From: DATBSK01 sp964532485
GTDB taxonomy: Bacteria; Actinomycetota; Acidimicrobiia; IMCC26256; PALSA-555
Length of the DNA: 44,997 bases
Assembly: GCA_964532485.1 (NCBI GenBank)
Contig: CAZHKE010000023.1
Coordinates: 1-44,997, forward strand
Reading direction: 5' to 3'
The notes under the pieces are model-generated. The model was not told where the DNA came from. It ran no database searches and saw nothing but the letters and a program-made list of their open reading frames with translations. Below, one piece after another: positions 31,499 to 40,096 of the stretch. Made by a program: the position numbers and the translations under genes. Position 1 is the stretch's first letter. The number at the start of each line of letters is the position of its first letter.

Positions 31499-32476
31499 GT
31501 GCCGGACGGGGCGATGCTGGACGGGCGTGTCGCGGTCGTCACCGGTGCCGGTCGGGGGATCGGGCGCGCCGAGGCGACTCGGCTCGCCGCCTACGGCGCT
31601 GCCGTCGTCGTCAACGACCTCGGGGTCGCGACCGATGGCTCGGCGACGGCCGACTCCCCCGCCGACGACGTCGTCACCGAGATCCTCGAGACCGGTGGCA
31701 CAGCCGTCGCCGACCGGAGCGACGTCTCCGAGATCGACGGGGGCACCTCGCTCGTCGGGCGGGCGATCGCCGAGTTCGGACGCCTCGACATCGTCGTCAG
31801 CAACGCTGGTTTCGGGCGCCCCCGCATGGTGTTCAACATGTCGCCCGAAGAGTGGGACGACGTCGTGCGCGTGCACCTGCGCGGGGCGTTCGCGGTGACG
31901 GCACCGGCATGTCGCTGGTGGCGCGAGCAGCACAAGGCCGGGCATCCGGTCGACGGACGGATCGTGAGCACTGCGACCGGCCTGCTCATCTACGGCGGAG
32001 CAGGCCAGTCCAACTACGCCGCCGCCAAAGCAGGGGCACTCGCGTTCACCGAGTCGATCGCGACCGAGATGGCACCGTACGGTGTGACGGCGAACTGCAT
32101 CATGCCGTCGGCCGCGACGCGCCTCGCCAAGATCGGATGGCGCATGGCGCGTGTCGGCGACGCACAGGACATGGGCTTCGACCGCACCGACCCGGTGCAC
32201 GTCGCCGAGATGATCTGCTACCTGGCGTCGCCGGCCGCACGCTGGATCAGCGGGCAGTGCTTCCAGGTCCGGGGTGGGATCATCGAGCACATCCAGACGT
32301 TCACCGTCGACCGCACCGCGACTCGTGAGGACCGGGGCTGGACGGCCGACGACCTCGCCACCGAGCTGCCTCGCATGTTCGGCGCCGGTGCGCGTCCTGC
32401 CGACCCGCCGCCGAAGGAGTGGAGCGACCGGTACCACGCCGAGGGCGGCACCTCGACCACACCGGAGGGACCATGA
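31499..32476 (+). CDS. SDR, Hsd4A-like (MFE2-type hydroxyacyl-CoA/17-beta-HSD)
   Basis: A protein of about 325 residues (GTG at 31499, with the ATG at 31514 also possible). RVAVVTGAGRGIGRAEATRL and GAAVVVNDLGVATDGSATAD show the VVNDLG hallmark of the HSD17B4 branch. RPRMVFNMSPEEWDDVVRVH, the tail of GRIVSTATGLLIYGGAGQSN, and NYAAAKAGALAFTES follow mycobacterial Hsd4A as I recall it. It should oxidise a 3-hydroxyacyl-CoA, possibly of a steroid side chain. It lies 5 bases after the FadD17-like ligase, and its stop overlaps the GerW-like gene (ATGA). Confidence 0.88.
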   Translation: MPDGAMLDGRVAVVTGAGRGIGRAEATRLAAYGAAVVVNDLGVATDGSATADSPADDVVTEILETGGTAVADRSDVSEIDGGTSLVGRAIAEFGRLDIVVSNAGFGRPRMVFNMSPEEWDDVVRVHLRGAFAVTAPACRWWREQHKAGHPVDGRIVSTATGLLIYGGAGQSNYAAAKAGALAFTESIATEMAPYGVTANCIMPSAATRLAKIGWRMARVGDAQDMGFDRTDPVHVAEMICYLASPAARWISGQCFQVRGGIIEHIQTFTVDRTATREDRGWTADDLATELPRMFGAGARPADPPPKEWSDRYHAEGGTSTTPEGP

Positions 32477-32856
32477 GCGAGCCCGACACCACGTCACCGG
32501 CGCAGCGGTCGTCGATGCTGCCCGCGTTCGTCGAACGCGCGCGCGACGTCATCAGCGTCCAACGCGTCTTCGGGGACCCGATCGAGACCGACGGCGCGGT
32601 CGTTGTCCCCGCAGCCTTCGTCTCGGGCGGCGGCGGGGGCGGCACGGGTGTCGAGGCCGACGGTCGTGAGGGCAACGGTGGCGGCTTCGGCCTACGGGCT
32701 CGCCCGGCCGGCGCGCTCGTCATCCGCGACGGCGACGCGCGCTGGGAGCCCGCCGCCGACCCGGAGCGACGCATCGTCGCCGGCGCGGTGGTCGCCATCG
32801 TCGGCATCCTCGCGCTGCGATCGCTGCTGCGCCGCCGGGGCCGGCGGCGCCGCTGA
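32473..32856 (+). CDS. GerW (YtfJ)-family protein
   Basis: A 127-residue protein coupled by an ATGA overlap to the SDR. FVERARDVISVQRVFGDPIE, TDGAVVVPAAFVSGGGGGG and FGLRARPAGALVIRDGD are the standard GerW/YtfJ signature, including the glycine run. The C-terminus has one hydrophobic segment (RRIVAGAVVAIVGILAL) followed by an arginine-rich tail, suggesting a membrane anchor with a cytoplasmic basic end. GerW is known from spore germination, but homologues occur widely in non-sporulating actinobacteria with unknown function. Its place in a catabolic operon is unusual. Confidence 0.85.
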   Translation: MSEPDTTSPAQRSSMLPAFVERARDVISVQRVFGDPIETDGAVVVPAAFVSGGGGGGTGVEADGREGNGGGFGLRARPAGALVIRDGDARWEPAADPERRIVAGAVVAIVGILALRSLLRRRGRRRR

Positions 32857-32858
32857 AC

Positions 32859-33977
32859 ATGGCCGCTCCACTCCGGGTCTTCGACGCGGACGCCCACTTC
32901 ATGGAGCCGCCCGACTTCTGGGCGGAGCACCTCGAGCCCGCGCTGCGCGCGCGCGGACCCGTGGCCTCGCCCGACCGCGGCGCAACGGTCATCGACCGCG
33001 ACCGGCGCGTCCCGACCGTGCGCTGGCGCCGGCTCGCGGGCGGGCTGCAGACGCTCAACGACGAGTGGGCGACGACGTACCGGAAGTACGAGTCGCGTGG
33101 CTGGGATCCCGAGGCGTACGTGCTCGCGATGGACGATCAGGGCATCGACCGCATGGCCCTGTACCCGAGCCGGGGGCTCATGGAGGTCGCGGCGTGGGGC
33201 CTCGACCCCAAGCTCGCGGCCGCGATCGTGCGCGCCGGCAACGAATGGTCCGCGAAGTTCGTCGCCCACGTGCCCGACCGCCTGCTCGCGATCGGCCAGC
33301 TCTCGTTGCGCGACGTCGATGCCGCGATCGCCGAGGCGCGACGTGCCGTCGAGCAGCACGGGATGCGCGCCTTCTTCGTGCTCCCCGAGCCGCCGCTGCC
33401 GGGCGTCACGCTCGAACGCGACTACTACGAACCGCTGTGGGCCGCGCTCGCCGAGCTCGACGCGGCGCTCGCGCTCCACAACGTCGCGGGCACCGGGCTG
33501 GGCCAGCTCGGCGCGGATCGCTTCGGCGACTGGGCGCTGCCCCGCATCGCCGCGGCGTTCCCGCTCGAGAGCGCGCTGACCCTGTTCTCGTTCCTCGTCG
33601 GCGGCATCTGCGACCGACACCCGACGTTGCGAGTGGTCGTGCTCGAGTCAGGCGCGGGCTGGCTGCCGTACTGGCTGTGGTGGCTCGACGAGCTGTACGA
33701 GCGCTACGCGGGGCTCGACTGCGAGGAGCTGTCGGCGACGCCGGGCGAGCTGTTCCGCCGACAGTGCTTCATCTCGGCCGAGGCCGAGGAGCCGCATCTG
33801 CGCCACGTCGTCGACGCGCTCGGCGCCGACTGCGTCGTCACCGCATCCGACTTCCCGCACCCCGAGGGGTCGTTCCCCGACGGCGTCCGCGACTTCCTCG
33901 CTCGCACCGACCTCGACGAAGCGGAGAAGCGGTCGATCCTCTGGGAGAACCCTCTCCGCCTCTACGGCGTGGACTAG
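32859..33977 (+). CDS. Amidohydrolase-2 family protein
   Basis: A 372-residue amidohydrolase: VFDADAHFMEPPDFWAEHLE (metal loop in Asp-x-His form), VLAMDDQGIDRMALYPSRGL, GNEWSAKFVAHVPDRLLAIG, GMRAFFVLPEPP, DAALALHNVAGTGLGQLG (ligand His) and DCVVTASDFPHPEGSFPDGV (catalytic Asp). It is the third protein of the Asp-x-Asp-Ala-His type in the window and the last gene of the SMP-30/FadD17/Hsd4A/GerW operon, starting 2 bases after the GerW stop. The substrate is unknown. Hydrolytic C-C or lactone cleavage is plausible. Confidence 0.87.
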   Translation: MAAPLRVFDADAHFMEPPDFWAEHLEPALRARGPVASPDRGATVIDRDRRVPTVRWRRLAGGLQTLNDEWATTYRKYESRGWDPEAYVLAMDDQGIDRMALYPSRGLMEVAAWGLDPKLAAAIVRAGNEWSAKFVAHVPDRLLAIGQLSLRDVDAAIAEARRAVEQHGMRAFFVLPEPPLPGVTLERDYYEPLWAALAELDAALALHNVAGTGLGQLGADRFGDWALPRIAAAFPLESALTLFSFLVGGICDRHPTLRVVVLESGAGWLPYWLWWLDELYERYAGLDCEELSATPGELFRRQCFISAEAEEPHLRHVVDALGADCVVTASDFPHPEGSFPDGVRDFLARTDLDEAEKRSILWENPLRLYGVD

Positions 33978-33981
33978 CCGC

Positions 33982-35235
33982 TCACACGTCGAAGACGACC
34001 GGGAGCGCGGTGGGCGCGCGGAACGCGAGGCCCGTGATCTCCGGGGCATCGGCGTCGGGGGCGAGGCGCACGTTCGGCAGCCGGTCGAGGACTGCGTTGA
34101 TCGCGACCGTCGTCTCCATGCGTGCCAGGTGCATCCCGAGACACGTGTGCGGGCCGTGCGCGAACGCCATGTGGGGTTGGAGCTTGCGGTGGATGTCGAA
34201 GCGGTCGGGGTCGCGCCATCGCGCCGGATCGCGGTTCGCGCTGCCCATCTCGACCGCGACCGGCGCACCGGCCGGGATCTGCACGCCCGCGATCTCGACG
34301 TCGCGCATCGCCGTGCGGCCGATGCCGGTGAGCGGCGGCTCCCAGCGCAGACCCTCCTCGATCGCCTGCTGCATCAACGAGCGGTCGTCGCGCAGCGCAG
34401 CCAGCTGAGCCGGGTCGTCGAGCAGCCCGAACATGAGGTTGCTCGACGAGCGGTACGTCGTCTCGGCGCCGGCGGGCAGGAGCAGGCGCAAGAAGGCGAT
34501 GATCTCGTCGTCGGTGAGGCGCTGACCGTCGAGCTCGGCCTCGACGAGCACACTGATCACGTCGCCGCGGGGCTCCACACGCCGCTCGGAGATGATCGCG
34601 GCGAAGTAGTCGTAGAGCCACTGCGACGCGGCCAGCCCACGCTCGATGTCGACGGTGATGGTGATGAGCTCGACCGCCTTGGCATGGAAGTCGGAGAGCC
34701 CCTCCTGCGGCAAGCCGAGCATCCCCGCGATGACGTGCACGGGGAACGGGAAGAACAGCTCACGCACGAGCTCGGCCCGCCCCCGATCGGCGAACCCGTC
34801 GACGAGCCCGTCGACGATCGGCCGCACGAGCTCGGCCTCCCAGCGCTCCATCGCCTTGCGCGTGAACGCCTGCTGGATGAGCGAGCGGTACCGGTGGTGC
34901 TCGGGCTCGTCCATCTCGAGGATGGAGTGCCCCATCACGAGGCCGATGCTCTCGCCGTACCCCGACGACGAGAACGTCTCGCCGTCCTTGAGCACCTGCT
35001 GCACGGCGTCGAACGACAGCACGGCGTACGGTGTGCGGTCGGCGGTGAGCGCGGCCTCCATCGGAGTCTCGATGCCGAAGCGCCCGTGGAACGCTCCGGT
35101 GTACACCGGGCACTCCGAGCGCATCTCGTGGAACACCGAGTGGATGTCGCTGATCTGCCCGACCCCCACGGACTCGTCGAAGACGGCGAAGGCGTCGTAG
35201 TCGTCCTGGCGCTCTGGCCTCTGCACGTCGGTCAT
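33982..35235 (-). CDS. Cytochrome P450
   Basis: A 417-residue soluble bacterial P450. LLLPAGAETTYRSSSNLMFG is the I-helix with the oxygen-activating Ala/Gly-x-x-Thr. EEGLRWEPP is the K-helix ExxR. FAHGPHTCLGMHLARMET is the heme loop, with the ligand cysteine near residue 365. MDEPEHHRYRSLIQQAFTRK is the C-helix region. The layout is that of class I actinobacterial CYPs that hydroxylate steroids, terpenes or fatty acids using ferredoxin. No ferredoxin gene is adjacent. It is transcribed alone, convergent with the amidohydrolase 4 bases away and divergent from the FadH-like gene. Confidence 0.95.
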   Translation of the reverse strand: MTDVQRPERQDDYDAFAVFDESVGVGQISDIHSVFHEMRSECPVYTGAFHGRFGIETPMEAALTADRTPYAVLSFDAVQQVLKDGETFSSSGYGESIGLVMGHSILEMDEPEHHRYRSLIQQAFTRKAMERWEAELVRPIVDGLVDGFADRGRAELVRELFFPFPVHVIAGMLGLPQEGLSDFHAKAVELITITVDIERGLAASQWLYDYFAAIISERRVEPRGDVISVLVEAELDGQRLTDDEIIAFLRLLLPAGAETTYRSSSNLMFGLLDDPAQLAALRDDRSLMQQAIEEGLRWEPPLTGIGRTAMRDVEIAGVQIPAGAPVAVEMGSANRDPARWRDPDRFDIHRKLQPHMAFAHGPHTCLGMHLARMETTVAINAVLDRLPNVRLAPDADAPEITGLAFRAPTALPVVFDV

Positions 35236-35351
35236 GACCTCAAGCGTGCCACGGCGGCAGGCCCCGTGTCAGCGTGCGCAGCGCGAGGCCCCGCCGACGC
35301 CCGCATCGGCGGTCGGCCGACGAGCCCGGCAGTGTGAGAGCCTGCGCCCTC

Positions 35352-37370
35352 GTGGCCCACCAACCTGCCCCCAGCCACGAGCGCCTCTTCGAGCCGCTCC
35401 GCCTCGGACCGATCGAGCTGCGCAACCGTGTGATCTTCGGTGCGCACTTCACGATGTTCACCGAGCCCAACCCCGTGTGGGGCGAGCCCGGCTTCTACGG
35501 ACGGCGCTACGGCCGCTACCTCGCCGACCGCGCGCGGGGCGGAGTCGCGGCCGTCATCGCGGGCGAGACCGCGGTGGCACCCAACTCCGCCTACAAGATG
35601 ACGAACAACGCCAATGGGTGGGATCCCGAGTGCATCCCCCACTACGACCGGCTCACCTCACAGGTTCACGAGCACGGTGTGCATGCGCTGATCCAGCTCA
35701 CGCACTCAGGGGCGATGATGCTGGGCAACTGGTCGAAGCAGGTGGCGGTCGCGCCGTCGGTGTCGCCCGAGCACATGGAGGCGCCACGCGCGATGGACGC
35801 GCGCGACATCAAGGAGTCGATCGAGTACCACGTTCGGTGCGCCGAGAACGCCGTCGCCGGGGGGTTCGACGGCATCGAGATCCAGAGCGCGCACGGGTAT
35901 CTGCTCCACCAGTTCCTCTCACCCAAGTTCAACCGCCGCGACGACGAGTACGGCGGCGACCTCGAACACCGCATGCGCTTCGGCGTGGAGGTCGTCTCCG
36001 CGGTGCGGGAGGCCGTGGGTGACCGGGTCGCGGTCGGAATCCGCCTCGCCGGTGACGACGAGCAGTCGCACGGTCCCGGGCTCACGACCGACGACTGCGC
36101 GGAGGTCGCGGCCCGCTACGAGGGCCTCGGGCTCGTCGACTTCCTCAACGTCAGCGTCGGCATCGGTGGCATCGGCATGGTGCGCACGAACTACGCGCCG
36201 CACTGCTTCGGTGTCTACGCCGCCCACGCGGTCAAGAAGGCGGTGCGCGACACGCCCGTGTTCACGGTTCACCGCATCCTCACGCCGTTCGAGGCCGAGG
36301 GCATCCTCGAGCGCCACGAGGCGGACGGGATCACGCTTGTGCGGGCCCTCATCGCCGACCCGGAGTGGGTGGTCAAGGCACGCGAGGGGCGCGACGACGA
36401 GATCCGCCACTGCACCGGCATCAACCAGTCGTGCTACGGCAACCTGCTCCAGTCGATGCCGATCAACTGTGTGCAGAACCCGGCCGTCGGCCGCGAGGAC
36501 GACCTCGGCCTCGGCACGCTCGAGCCGGCGGCGTCGAAGAAGAACGTCGTCGTGGTCGGTGGCGGCCCCGGCGGCCTCGAGGCCGCGGCCACCGCAGCCG
36601 CCCGCGGTCACGACGTCACGCTCCTCGAGCGCGAGCAGAAGCTGGGCGGCGCACTGCGGTGGGCCCGCGAGCTGCCCGGGCGAGGTGAGATCTGGGAGAT
36701 CGCGCGCTGGCGCATCGGTGAGTGCGAGCGCCAGCGGGTCGACGTCCGCACGGGCATCGACGCGACGGCGGACGAGGTCCTCGCGCTCGCGCCGGACGCG
36801 GTCATCGTCGCGACCGGTGGGCACGCCACGAAGCTCGGGCAGGCCGCGTACCACCCGATGCCGGTCCCCGGGTCCGAGCAGGACTGGGTGCTCGACCACG
36901 TCGACGCGCTCCGCCGTACGCTCGTCGACCCGGGCGCGCTCGGCGGGCGGGTCGTGATCCTCGACGCCGTCGGCCACGCCCAGGCCATCGGGCTGGGCGA
37001 GCTGCTCTCGGCCGAGGGCACCGAGGCGATCTGCGTGACCCCGCTCCCGGTGCCGATGGCGCTCGACGGGGAGACGCAGGCGGCGATCCTGCCCCGCGCC
37101 GTCCAGGCGGGCATGCGATGGCGGCCCAACACCGCGCTCGCGTTCATCGGGGACCACGAGGTGACGCTCGTGGACACCCTCTCCCGCGAGCTCGAGACCC
37201 TGACCGACGTCGACACGGTGGTGATCCGCACGCACGGCCTGCCCGACGACTCGCTGTTCCACGAGCTCGAGGGCAAGGTCGCCGAGCTCGAGCGGATCGG
37301 CGACGCGGTCGCGGTGCGGCTGGTCGACCGGGCCGTCTACGACGGTCACGTCGCCGCTCGAGCGCTCTGA
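35352..37370 (+). CDS. FadH-like FMN/FAD oxidoreductase (Old Yellow Enzyme plus NAD-binding domain)
   Basis: A protein of about 672 residues. The N-terminal OYE barrel includes RLFEPLRLGPIELRNRVIFG, ALIQLTHSGAMMLG and FDGIEIQSAHGYLLHQFLSP with KFNRRDDEYGGDLEHRM. A cluster loop at residues 354-373 follows, then an FAD/NAD domain with VVVVGGGPGGLEAAATAAAR. The loop has the spacing of the 2,4-dienoyl-CoA reductase/trimethylamine dehydrogenase iron-sulfur motif (Cx2Cx3Cx11C), but position 357 is Ile instead of Cys, leaving Cys354, 361 and 373. It should reduce an enoate/dienoyl-CoA or demethylate an amine. An intact 4Fe-4S cluster is doubtful. It is monocistronic. Confidence 0.9.
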   Translation: MAHQPAPSHERLFEPLRLGPIELRNRVIFGAHFTMFTEPNPVWGEPGFYGRRYGRYLADRARGGVAAVIAGETAVAPNSAYKMTNNANGWDPECIPHYDRLTSQVHEHGVHALIQLTHSGAMMLGNWSKQVAVAPSVSPEHMEAPRAMDARDIKESIEYHVRCAENAVAGGFDGIEIQSAHGYLLHQFLSPKFNRRDDEYGGDLEHRMRFGVEVVSAVREAVGDRVAVGIRLAGDDEQSHGPGLTTDDCAEVAARYEGLGLVDFLNVSVGIGGIGMVRTNYAPHCFGVYAAHAVKKAVRDTPVFTVHRILTPFEAEGILERHEADGITLVRALIADPEWVVKAREGRDDEIRHCTGINQSCYGNLLQSMPINCVQNPAVGREDDLGLGTLEPAASKKNVVVVGGGPGGLEAAATAAARGHDVTLLEREQKLGGALRWARELPGRGEIWEIARWRIGECERQRVDVRTGIDATADEVLALAPDAVIVATGGHATKLGQAAYHPMPVPGSEQDWVLDHVDALRRTLVDPGALGGRVVILDAVGHAQAIGLGELLSAEGTEAICVTPLPVPMALDGETQAAILPRAVQAGMRWRPNTALAFIGDHEVTLVDTLSRELETLTDVDTVVIRTHGLPDDSLFHELEGKVAELERIGDAVAVRLVDRAVYDGHVAARAL

Positions 37371-37386
37371 GCGTGGAGCGTGCCGA

Positions 37387-38217
37387 CTACCGGCGGGTGG
37401 CGGAGTGGAACTTCCTGATGGCGAGCAGCGAGAACACGACGGTGATCCCGACGATCCACGCGATCGCGACCCACAGGTCGCTCCCCGGGTCGACGCCGTC
37501 GTAGCAGTCGCGCACGACGTCGGTGACGATCGAGAAGGGGTTGGCGTTCGCGATGGCCTCGAGCCAACCGGGCATGTTCGACGGATCGACGAACGCGGAC
37601 GAGATGAACGTCATGGGGAACATCCAGATGAACCCGGCCGAGTTGGCGACCTCGACCGAGCTCACCGACACGCCGATGAACGCCTGCACCCAGCTCAGGG
37701 AGTACCCGAACGCGAACAGGACCGCGAAGCCCAGGAGCGCCTCGTGGATCGGCCCCTCGATCGTCCAACCGACGGCGAACGCCACCGCGACCATGACGAA
37801 GAACGTGAACAGGTTGCGCACGACGTCGGAGATGCTCCGCCCGATGAGCACCGCGGGCTGGAACATGGGCAGCGAGCGGAGTCGCTCGATGATCCCCTTG
37901 CTCATGTCCTCGGCGATGCCCACGCTCGTCCACGCGGTGCCGAACACGACGGTCTGGGAGAAGATCCCCGCCATCACGTACTGCGTGTAGCTGTCGCCCG
38001 GAACCGCGACCGACTCGCCGAACACGTAGACGAACAGCAGCACGAACATGATGGGCTGCACCGCCGAGAACACGAGGATCTCCGGCGAGCGCGGCATGGC
38101 GCGCAGGTGGCGCAGCGCCTCGGTCCAGGAGTCACGCCAGATCCACGCCGCGCCGGTCGGCACGTCGTGCCCGCCCAGCTGATCGGTGACCGGCGCGCGC
38201 AGCGCGATGTCGCTCAT
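37387..38217 (-). CDS. ABC-2-type transporter permease (DrrB-like)
   Basis: A 276-residue membrane protein with about six hydrophobic segments. SPEILVFSAVQPIMFVLLFV with YVFGESVAVPGDSYTQYVMA and GIIERLRSLPMFQPAVLIGR, then the C-terminal FISSAFVDPSNMPGWLEAIA, are the ABC2_membrane/DrrB landmarks. It works with the ATPase encoded just upstream. The ATG overlaps that gene's stop (ATGA), so the two subunits are made together. DrrAB-type pumps export hydrophobic compounds such as anthracyclines or lipids. It is the last gene of the 41753-37387 operon. Confidence 0.92.
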   Translation of the reverse strand: MSDIALRAPVTDQLGGHDVPTGAAWIWRDSWTEALRHLRAMPRSPEILVFSAVQPIMFVLLFVYVFGESVAVPGDSYTQYVMAGIFSQTVVFGTAWTSVGIAEDMSKGIIERLRSLPMFQPAVLIGRSISDVVRNLFTFFVMVAVAFAVGWTIEGPIHEALLGFAVLFAFGYSLSWVQAFIGVSVSSVEVANSAGFIWMFPMTFISSAFVDPSNMPGWLEAIANANPFSIVTDVVRDCYDGVDPGSDLWVAIAWIVGITVVFSLLAIRKFHSATRR

Positions 38218-39221
38218 GCTGCGTCCTCCGCCCCGGAGGCTGCGAGCGCTACGGGTCCGGCGAGATCTTCGTCGTCCTCGACGACCTCGGCCGCGTGCCC
38301 GGTGAGGTCGAAGAACACGTCGTCGAGCGTCGGCCGCCGCACCGCGACGTCCTCGACACCGACCCCCGCGGCGTCGAGCTCACGCACCACCACCGGTACG
38401 AGCCCCGCCGCGCTCGTGACCGGCACGGTCACGGTGCGCGCCATCGTGTCGACCGTCTCGGATCCACACGCCTGCCGGAGCAGGACGTCGGACGCCCTCG
38501 GGAGCTGCGCGCCTTCGGCCACCGTCACCACGAGCCGCTCCGCGCCGGTGCGAGCCTTGAGCTGGTCGGACGTGCCCTCGGCGATGACCGAGCCGTGGTC
38601 GATCACCACGATCGAGTCGGCGAGGCGGTCGGCCTCGTCGAGGTACTGCGTCGTCAGCAGCGTCGTCGTGCCCTCGGCGACGAGCTCCTCGATGAGCGCC
38701 CACATGTTGAGCCGGCTGCGGGGGTCGAGGCCGGTCGTCGGCTCGTCGAGGAACAGCACCGACGGCCGGCCGATCAGGCTCATGCCGATGTCGAGGCGCC
38801 GCCGCATGCCGCCCGAGTACGTCTTCACCACCCGATCGCCGGCCTGGTCGAGGTGGAACCGCTCGAGCAGCTCGTCGGCGCGGTCGCGGGCCTCCTTCTT
38901 CGAGAGGTGGAACAGGCGACCGACGAGCTCGAGGTTCTCGAACCCCGTGATGCGCTCGTCGACTGCCGCGTACTGACCCGTCAGGCCGATGCGGGCGCGC
39001 GCCCGGCGGGGCTCCTTCACCACGTCGATCCCCTCGATGACCGCGCGGCCCGCGTCGGGGCGCAGCAGCGTGGTGAGGATCCGCACCGCGGTCGTCTTGC
39101 CGGCGCCGTTGGGGCCGAGCACGCCGAGCACCGTGGCGCGCTCGATCTCGAGGTCGACGCCGCACAGCGCCTCGGTGTCACCGAAGCGCTTCGCGAGTCC
39201 TTCCGCAACGACCGCAGGCAC
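38214..39221 (-). CDS. ABC transporter ATP-binding protein (DrrA-like)
   Basis: A 335-residue ATPase. Walker A is GPNGAGKTT, the Q-loop region lies in RIGLTGQYAAVDERITGFEN, the signature is TYSGGMRRRLDIGMSLIGRP, Walker B is VLFLDEPTTGLDPRSR and the switch His position is TQYLDEADRLAD, with Gln instead of His before it as in DrrA proteins. A C-terminal DUF4162-like regulatory region follows. It energises the permease at 37387. The GTG start lies 20 bases after the upstream SDR. The export substrate is unknown. Linkage to two SDRs and an enoyl-CoA hydratase suggests a lipid-like product. Confidence 0.94.
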   Translation of the reverse strand: MPAVVAEGLAKRFGDTEALCGVDLEIERATVLGVLGPNGAGKTTAVRILTTLLRPDAGRAVIEGIDVVKEPRRARARIGLTGQYAAVDERITGFENLELVGRLFHLSKKEARDRADELLERFHLDQAGDRVVKTYSGGMRRRLDIGMSLIGRPSVLFLDEPTTGLDPRSRLNMWALIEELVAEGTTTLLTTQYLDEADRLADSIVVIDHGSVIAEGTSDQLKARTGAERLVVTVAEGAQLPRASDVLLRQACGSETVDTMARTVTVPVTSAAGLVPVVVRELDAAGVGVEDVAVRRPTLDDVFFDLTGHAAEVVEDDEDLAGPVALAASGAEDAA

Positions 39222-39241
39222 GGTCGGTCACCCTATCGGCG

Positions 39242-40078
39242 TCAGATGTGCGCGCCCCCCGCGACCGTGATCGCCTGGCCGGTCACGAAGCTGGCAGCGT
39301 CGCTCGCGAGGAACACGACGACGGCCGCGGTCTCGTCGGGCTCCTGGTAGCGGCCGAGCGGGATCGTGGTGCGCGCCCAGTCGGAGCTGCCGCCCGCGAC
39401 CCCCTGGGTGAGGCCGGGGTTGCCGGCGCCCTGGTGGGGCGACACGCCCATCGGGCACACCGCGTTCGCCCGGATTCCGTGCTCCGCGACCTCGAGCGCG
39501 AGCACCTCGGTCAGCCGGACGACGCCGGCGCGAGCGGCGGAGAACGCGCCGACGTTCGGCGAGCCCGCGAGCGCGGCCGACGACGCGAGGTTGACGATCG
39601 CGCCGGGCGGATCGCCGCCGCGTACTTGCAGCACCATCTGCCGAGCGCACGACCGCGCACCCAGCCACGTCGCGAGCAGGTTCGCGTCGAGCGCGGCGCG
39701 AAACGACTCCGGCGTCACGTCCAGCAGCCCGCCCGTACCGAGCTCGGGTCCCGTACCGCCCGAGAGGTTGCACGACACGTCGATGCGGCCGAGCTCGGCC
39801 ACGGTCGCGTGCACCGCGTCCTCGACCGCGAGCGGATCGCTCAGCTCGACCGCCTGGACGATCGCCCGCGAGCCCTCGGCGCGCACCGCGTCGGCCGTCT
39901 TCTCGAGCGCAGCCCGGGCCACCCGGTACGACTGCTCGGGTGGAGCGCCGTCGTCGACAACGTCGACGCAGGCCACGTCGGCGCCGAGCCGTGCGAGCCG
40001 GATCGCCACGGCTCGGCCGATGCCGGGCGGGCGGGCGGCGCCCGCGACCCACGCGACCTGGCCATCGAAGGAGATCAC
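39242..40078 (-). CDS. SDR-fold protein with altered catalytic residues
   Basis: A 278-residue protein with SDR architecture and length, but the active-site signature is changed. The usual Tyr-x-x-x-Lys is Phe179-Ser-Ala-Ala-Arg183 (VGAFSAARAGVVRLTE). The NNAG motif is NLSG. The coenzyme loop reads AGAARPPGIG, one residue longer than TGxxxGxG. The catalytic serine region (NLASSAAL) and the C-terminal VTGQAITVAGG are kept. It may be catalytically dead, a regulatory partner of the intact SDR at 40959, or an enzyme with different chemistry. It lies in a tight operon between enoyl-CoA hydratase and the ABC genes. Confidence 0.85.
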   Translation of the reverse strand: MISFDGQVAWVAGAARPPGIGRAVAIRLARLGADVACVDVVDDGAPPEQSYRVARAALEKTADAVRAEGSRAIVQAVELSDPLAVEDAVHATVAELGRIDVSCNLSGGTGPELGTGGLLDVTPESFRAALDANLLATWLGARSCARQMVLQVRGGDPPGAIVNLASSAALAGSPNVGAFSAARAGVVRLTEVLALEVAEHGIRANAVCPMGVSPHQGAGNPGLTQGVAGGSSDWARTTIPLGRYQEPDETAAVVVFLASDAASFVTGQAITVAGGAHI

Positions 40079-40096
40079 GCCGGAGAGATCACTCCC

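Noticed and set aside
32473..32856. Evidence that the organism forms spores (GerW)
   Set aside because: GerW-family proteins are widespread in non-sporulating actinobacteria and no other sporulation gene is present.
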